DNA of 64,000 nt from the NCBI GenBank assembly GCA_009733575.1, contig ML769407.1, positions 62,001-126,000 of the forward strand. Reading direction: 5' to 3'. The position numbers and the translations under genes are program-made. Within the stretch, counting starts at the first letter, position 1. Every line of letters starts with the position of its first letter. This stretch comes from Gymnopus androsaceus JB14 (Eukaryota > Basidiomycota > Agaricomycetes > Agaricales > Omphalotaceae). Below the pieces are notes generated by a model that was not told the origin of the DNA, did not search any database, and was given only the letters and a program-made list of their open reading frames with translations. This document shows positions 60,376-64,000 of the stretch, one piece after another.

Positions 60376-61924
60376 ATGCCTCTCTGCTCAAACTGCAATG
60401 AAATCCTCTTCTCATTTCGGATCCAGGACTCTCCCCTAATACTCGAAAAGCTCCGCTGGGAATCTGGTCCTGCGTCGATTCCGGACCTCGATGAGGTCCT
60501 CCCACTATCCAAAGCGCACAGCAGGAGCTTGAGGCTGTGACAGGCAGATTAAAGCTCTCGAATCTCGTAGAAAAATCTACTGGATTATACGACCCAGCTC
60601 CAGTCTCTGCTTTCGCCTTTCCGAAAGGTGCCCGATGAGATTCTGCGACGCGTCTTTGACGAATGCTGCGACATGAACCACTTTGCTGTAACGAAAACTA
60701 GAACAGATGCTATCAGAAGTATACCCGCACTCGCCCTCAGTAGCGTCTGCTCACGTTGGAGAGAAATGGAATGTGTATGCCTGAGATCTGGTCGAGGATA
60801 TCGCTGGTACGGAGAAATGCATACTCCGACGACGTTGACGAAGAGCGACTTCTCTTCACTCTAGACATCTTTCTCGATCGAGCGCTACAACATCCTCTTA
60901 CTGTCAACATGGACTTTGACGAGCCATGTCGCGCCCTCACTCGTCTAATCAACCATGTGCACCGCTTCAGCAGCTTCACCTACGAGTCTGAAGGCTATGG
61001 CCTGTCCATTTTGACTTCATATCTTTCGCATCCATCTTCCAATTTCCCTCTCCTGGAGGGACTTAGTGGACAGATCAGGAATGAAGTTCTAGAGATGTTT
61101 GCTCATACAGCACCGAAACTGAAGGATCTGGTTCTATCTTCTATTACTACCCACGACTCATCGGAAATATTTCTATTCGCGCAGCTATTGCACTTGGAAT
61201 TCTACTATCCCTATGTGCATGAAATCCACACACTAATGGACAGCAATCACCATCTTGTGTCATTGAAAACTGAGATCAGTCAACTAGACGAAGACGAAAC
61301 ACTTCCCATCCCTACAATTTGCGGCACCATACACACACTGACACTTTGTCATGATCCTATGACATGGCAGGACTACTCAGTCTTGCCATATCTTACGCTC
61401 CCTTCTTTGACAACCATCCACTTTGAACGGAATCTCTTTTACGAACGGCGGGCTAAGATGGTCGAACCTCACATACGCCAAGGTGACTGGGACAATTTGA
61501 TCATGCTCTAGCGATCATCTGCTACATACCATGGAAGTTAGCATCGCTGACTTGAACTATCGATCTCGCATCTTCAATGTCACTCTGATGCAGCTACGTT
61601 GCACTGGAGTACCTATACAGATCGATTATCGAGAGCTCAGTCCACCATACTGACTCTAACCGTCCATCGCCGAGATTACATACCTTAAAGCTGAATGTCG
61701 GCGCGAGCACCTTCAACGATGGGTCAGTCGTGGATATGATTCGGTCTCGATGGATTCCTGGCAAGCGCAATGCTAGTAGCAGCAGGGAATCGGAACCTCA
61801 GGTGGACTGTCTGCGGGAGTTCACCATCAGGTTTCGTAATCGAGAAGAAGCGAAGGGTGTATATGAGCCCTTAGAGGATATGGATAGGGATGGAATGAGA
61901 GTTGTTGTGTTATGGGGGAACTGA
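60376..61924 (+). pseudogene. F-box protein, array copy C (heavily decayed)
   Basis: Begins like the others (MPLCSNCNEILFSFRIQDSP), then loses frame at about 60507, and again several times; pieces VPDEILRRVFDECCDMNHF and SRISLVRRNAYSDDVDEE are recognisable. Between 61500 and 61730 small deletions accumulate. It ends VLWGN at 61924 and lacks the DDEED last exon. Alignment to copy A shows lost bases outside homopolymers, so this is real decay. Confidence 0.85.
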
Positions 61925-62802
61925 GCAGAGTTGGAGGATCTTGTCGTTATTTAATTTGCCTTCAATGCTCTTTCCCATTAGCACTACCGCTGTTCCTGTT
62001 TTTCTTTGGCGTACACGACGGTATTGCTCCCTCAGAGCTGCATGTACTGGTTGAGTCTCTCTTGCGATAATACTTACTGATAAGAAATAGCATATGTCTG
62101 CGGGCGTTTCAATTGTATGGTGTCTCTTTACGGTTATCCCTTCGGCAGCTGGTCTGAGGATGTAATTGGACGGGCAAATGCAACTACGGAATCGTACGAG
62201 ATGGCTCGCCTCGGAGTTTACGGGAGGACACCAGCTAGAGCATGAGCTACAGCTCATAGACTCATACTTTGCGACAAGCCTGACGAGTCGGAGTGCAACA
62301 AGGCAGTACGATGATTAAGGTGCGGAGTCTGTACTACAACATCTGGGACATGCGAACATTGAACAAAAAAGCAACAAAGCTAAAGGTAGCTGTACTAGGT
62401 GAAGCGGAAGAAGAAGGAAAGAAACAAAGAGTCCCAAGTAATACTATGTACCGACTTGTGTGAAACTGAAACTAAAAAGTGACTATGTAATGCGGAACGT
62501 GTAAACGCGTAACGAGCTGTGGATTAATTGTGGTACGGAATATGGGATATGGAATTTATATGCACAATGATGACAATGTCCGGGGGCGTATAGCAATTTG
62601 GAAACTGGTTCAATGCTTCGTCAAAACAATCGTAGGAGGGCGTAGGGCAAACATCATTTTTCACTTCGACTTGTACGACGCGACAACTGGTAGACTGGGG
62701 CACCACCGACAACCGACAACCATGGATGAGATGAGAAAGAGCAAGTAGAAGCCTACTCAGAACACGTAGTTGATGGTGGTAGGCGCGTCGTTCGTTCGTC
62801 GT
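61925..62802. other. Intergenic, nothing recognised
   Basis: Open frames on both strands are short and unrelated to neighbours. Confidence 0.5.
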
Positions 62803-63643
62803 TTATGCATGGGAAGCATCAATGGTGAACGTCGGTGAAATGTTTCCCGAGTCGCCGAGCACTGTAATATGGGGTTAGCTTATCGTTAGAAGTGTCGGGG
62901 GCAGGGGAGAAGGAAGGAAAGAACGCAGGACGAAGGCAGGTAGGAATGAAGAACGAGAGGGAAAAAGAAAACACATACGACAGAGAATATAAGAATGCAT
63001 CGTCGTCAAGTTCCTGTCAGGCGAGATGGTGAAAGCGGACGAATCCATCAGTGATTGGGAAGCCACTGGCTACGGGTTTTTCTGTTGAACGAAAATCAAA
63101 TAAGATAAATAGTAGTCAGTGTCCGAACGTCCACTAGCCAAAGCCAGCAAGCGAGGAAACGAAACGTGAAGAGATAGGAAATAGGAAAAAAAAACACATA
63201 CGCCAGTCGAGGTGCTCGTTCTCGGTGTCATTGCCATCGAGATATCCGAGCATGATGACTCCAGTGTTGTTTCGAGCTTGGTAAGGGATGTCTATCGGTC
63301 TCTAATCAAGCTAGTAAGTAAATCGTGTTCGTATTCGTTTGTAGATCCCGCATACTCGTCCCATGGACGATATGGATATGGATGCTTACCCCAAGTCATC
63401 TAGAAGAGAAGATTATCGTCAGTTACTAGTACTCGACGCGCGTTAAGGACTTACATTATACACGGTTTGCCCTACCTGCCAGACCTCGCCGCCTTTAGGA
63501 TATATGATACTGGGCGACCAAACTTCGAGCTCTTCGCGACTCAATACCACGGCTTGGGCGTTGGCTTGGATGGGCGAGGAAGAAACGAGTCGGAGTTGAG
63601 CGATGAGAACGAGGAAAAGAGAAAACAAGGCGGTAAAGCTCAT
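62803..63643 (-). CDS. Kre9/Knh1-like secreted protein (Ser-Thr-rich GPI-anchored family domain)
   Basis: Cell-wall beta-1,6-glucan-associated type domain (Kre9/Knh1, PF10342). Exons: 63643-63455, 63399-63390 (10 bases), 63301-63202, 63081-62979 and 62861-62803. Signal peptide MSFTALFSLFLVLIAQLRLV, then SPSIIYPKGGEVWQVGQTVY, TGVIMLGYLDGNDTENEHL, KPVASGFPITDGFVRFTIS and VLGDSGNISPTFTIDASHA, the classic order. No Ser-rich tail or GPI signal, so this is a short secreted form. Two one-base frame changes are needed: in the GGGG where the tiny exon meets its donor (near 63387-63391), and one extra T near 63036-63040. Both resume perfect family sequence. Confidence 0.82.
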
Positions 63644-64000
63644 GATGATGATGATGATGTTGGTTCTGGGGGATGGAGCTTGGAGAGAAATAAGGAGACT
63701 TTATAATAAAGCAATGCACGAACGTTGGTTTTGGTGGTGGTTGAAGTTGAAAAAACGAATCCGGAACCAAGTTGCTTTTATATCACGCTCGAAGCCTCGT
63801 GTTGCGTTTATTTGGTTCTTCAGAAGCCTTCAAAAAATCAAACCTGTAGATCGGGTTAAGTATGTAGTAATAAGTACGTCGAGTCAACGTTGAGCTCCAC
63901 AATTCGAATTCGACTCTGAGAAAAGTCCATGGAACCGAGAACGCGTCAAAATGCTACTCTGTTGTCAGCGCCAGTGCCATCTAGACTCTAGAGGCTTCTG
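63644..64000. other. Upstream region of the Kre9-like gene
   Basis: A TTATAAAG motif lies at about 63700, roughly 60 bases upstream of the minus-strand start, and may be its TATA box. Beyond it nothing is recognisable up to the window edge. Confidence 0.4.

Overview
The window looks like nuclear DNA of a mushroom-forming basidiomycete (Agaricomycetes). Almost every recognisable gene is split by many short GT-AG introns, about 50-70 nt where both junctions are clear. The gene families point the same way: agaric-type F-box and BTB proteins, a CHFR-like RING ligase, a Zn2Cys6 activator, GH128, an EBP sterol isomerase and a Kre9/Knh1-type wall protein. No rRNA, tRNA, CRISPR array or bacterial operon was found. 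Exon models below were built by reading frames, splice signals and family resemblance by eye.

Layout. 0-14.6 kb: a short-chain dehydrogenase cut by the left edge, a secreted protein, the mitochondrial ribosomal protein mS41, an F-box protein diverging from an Aurora kinase, a coiled-coil protein and FKBP12. 14.6-26.9 kb: four larger genes, namely Kelch-BTB (Ral2/LZTR1-like), a GH99-like hydrolase, CHFR-like E3 and a Zn2Cys6 factor. 26.9-30.8 kb: almost 4 kb with nothing recognisable. 30.8-38.9 kb: BTB protein, a Ser/Thr-rich secreted protein on a 36-bp minisatellite, guanine deaminase and a decayed carboxylesterase. 39-51.7 kb: accessory-looking stretch with a 533-bp hAT-like MITE, a foldback, an O-methyltransferase and its broken second copy carrying another MITE, a cyanase-type helical protein with a duplicated exon, and a cytochrome-b5-reductase-like gene. 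52-55 kb: GH128 and EBP. 56.2-61.9 kb: tandem F-box array, one intact copy and three decayed ones. 62.8-63.6 kb: Kre9/Knh1-like protein.

The most general oddity is that at least a dozen otherwise well-conserved genes are each broken by one-base frame changes. Most behave as one extra base, often in a G or C run (SDR, Aurora, Kelch-BTB, Zn2Cys6, BTB, Kre9-like and others). Because essential genes are hit, I read this mainly as insertion-biased consensus error, but it decides which genes will be called pseudogenes, so sites are listed. Genuine decay is clearer in the F-box array, the carboxylesterase and the second methyltransferase, where larger deletions, insertions or many lesions are visible.

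No convincing new multi-gene system was found. The strongest biological leads are the decaying F-box array, the two MITEs, the expanding Ser/Thr-rich repeat gene and the exon duplication in the cyanase-type protein.
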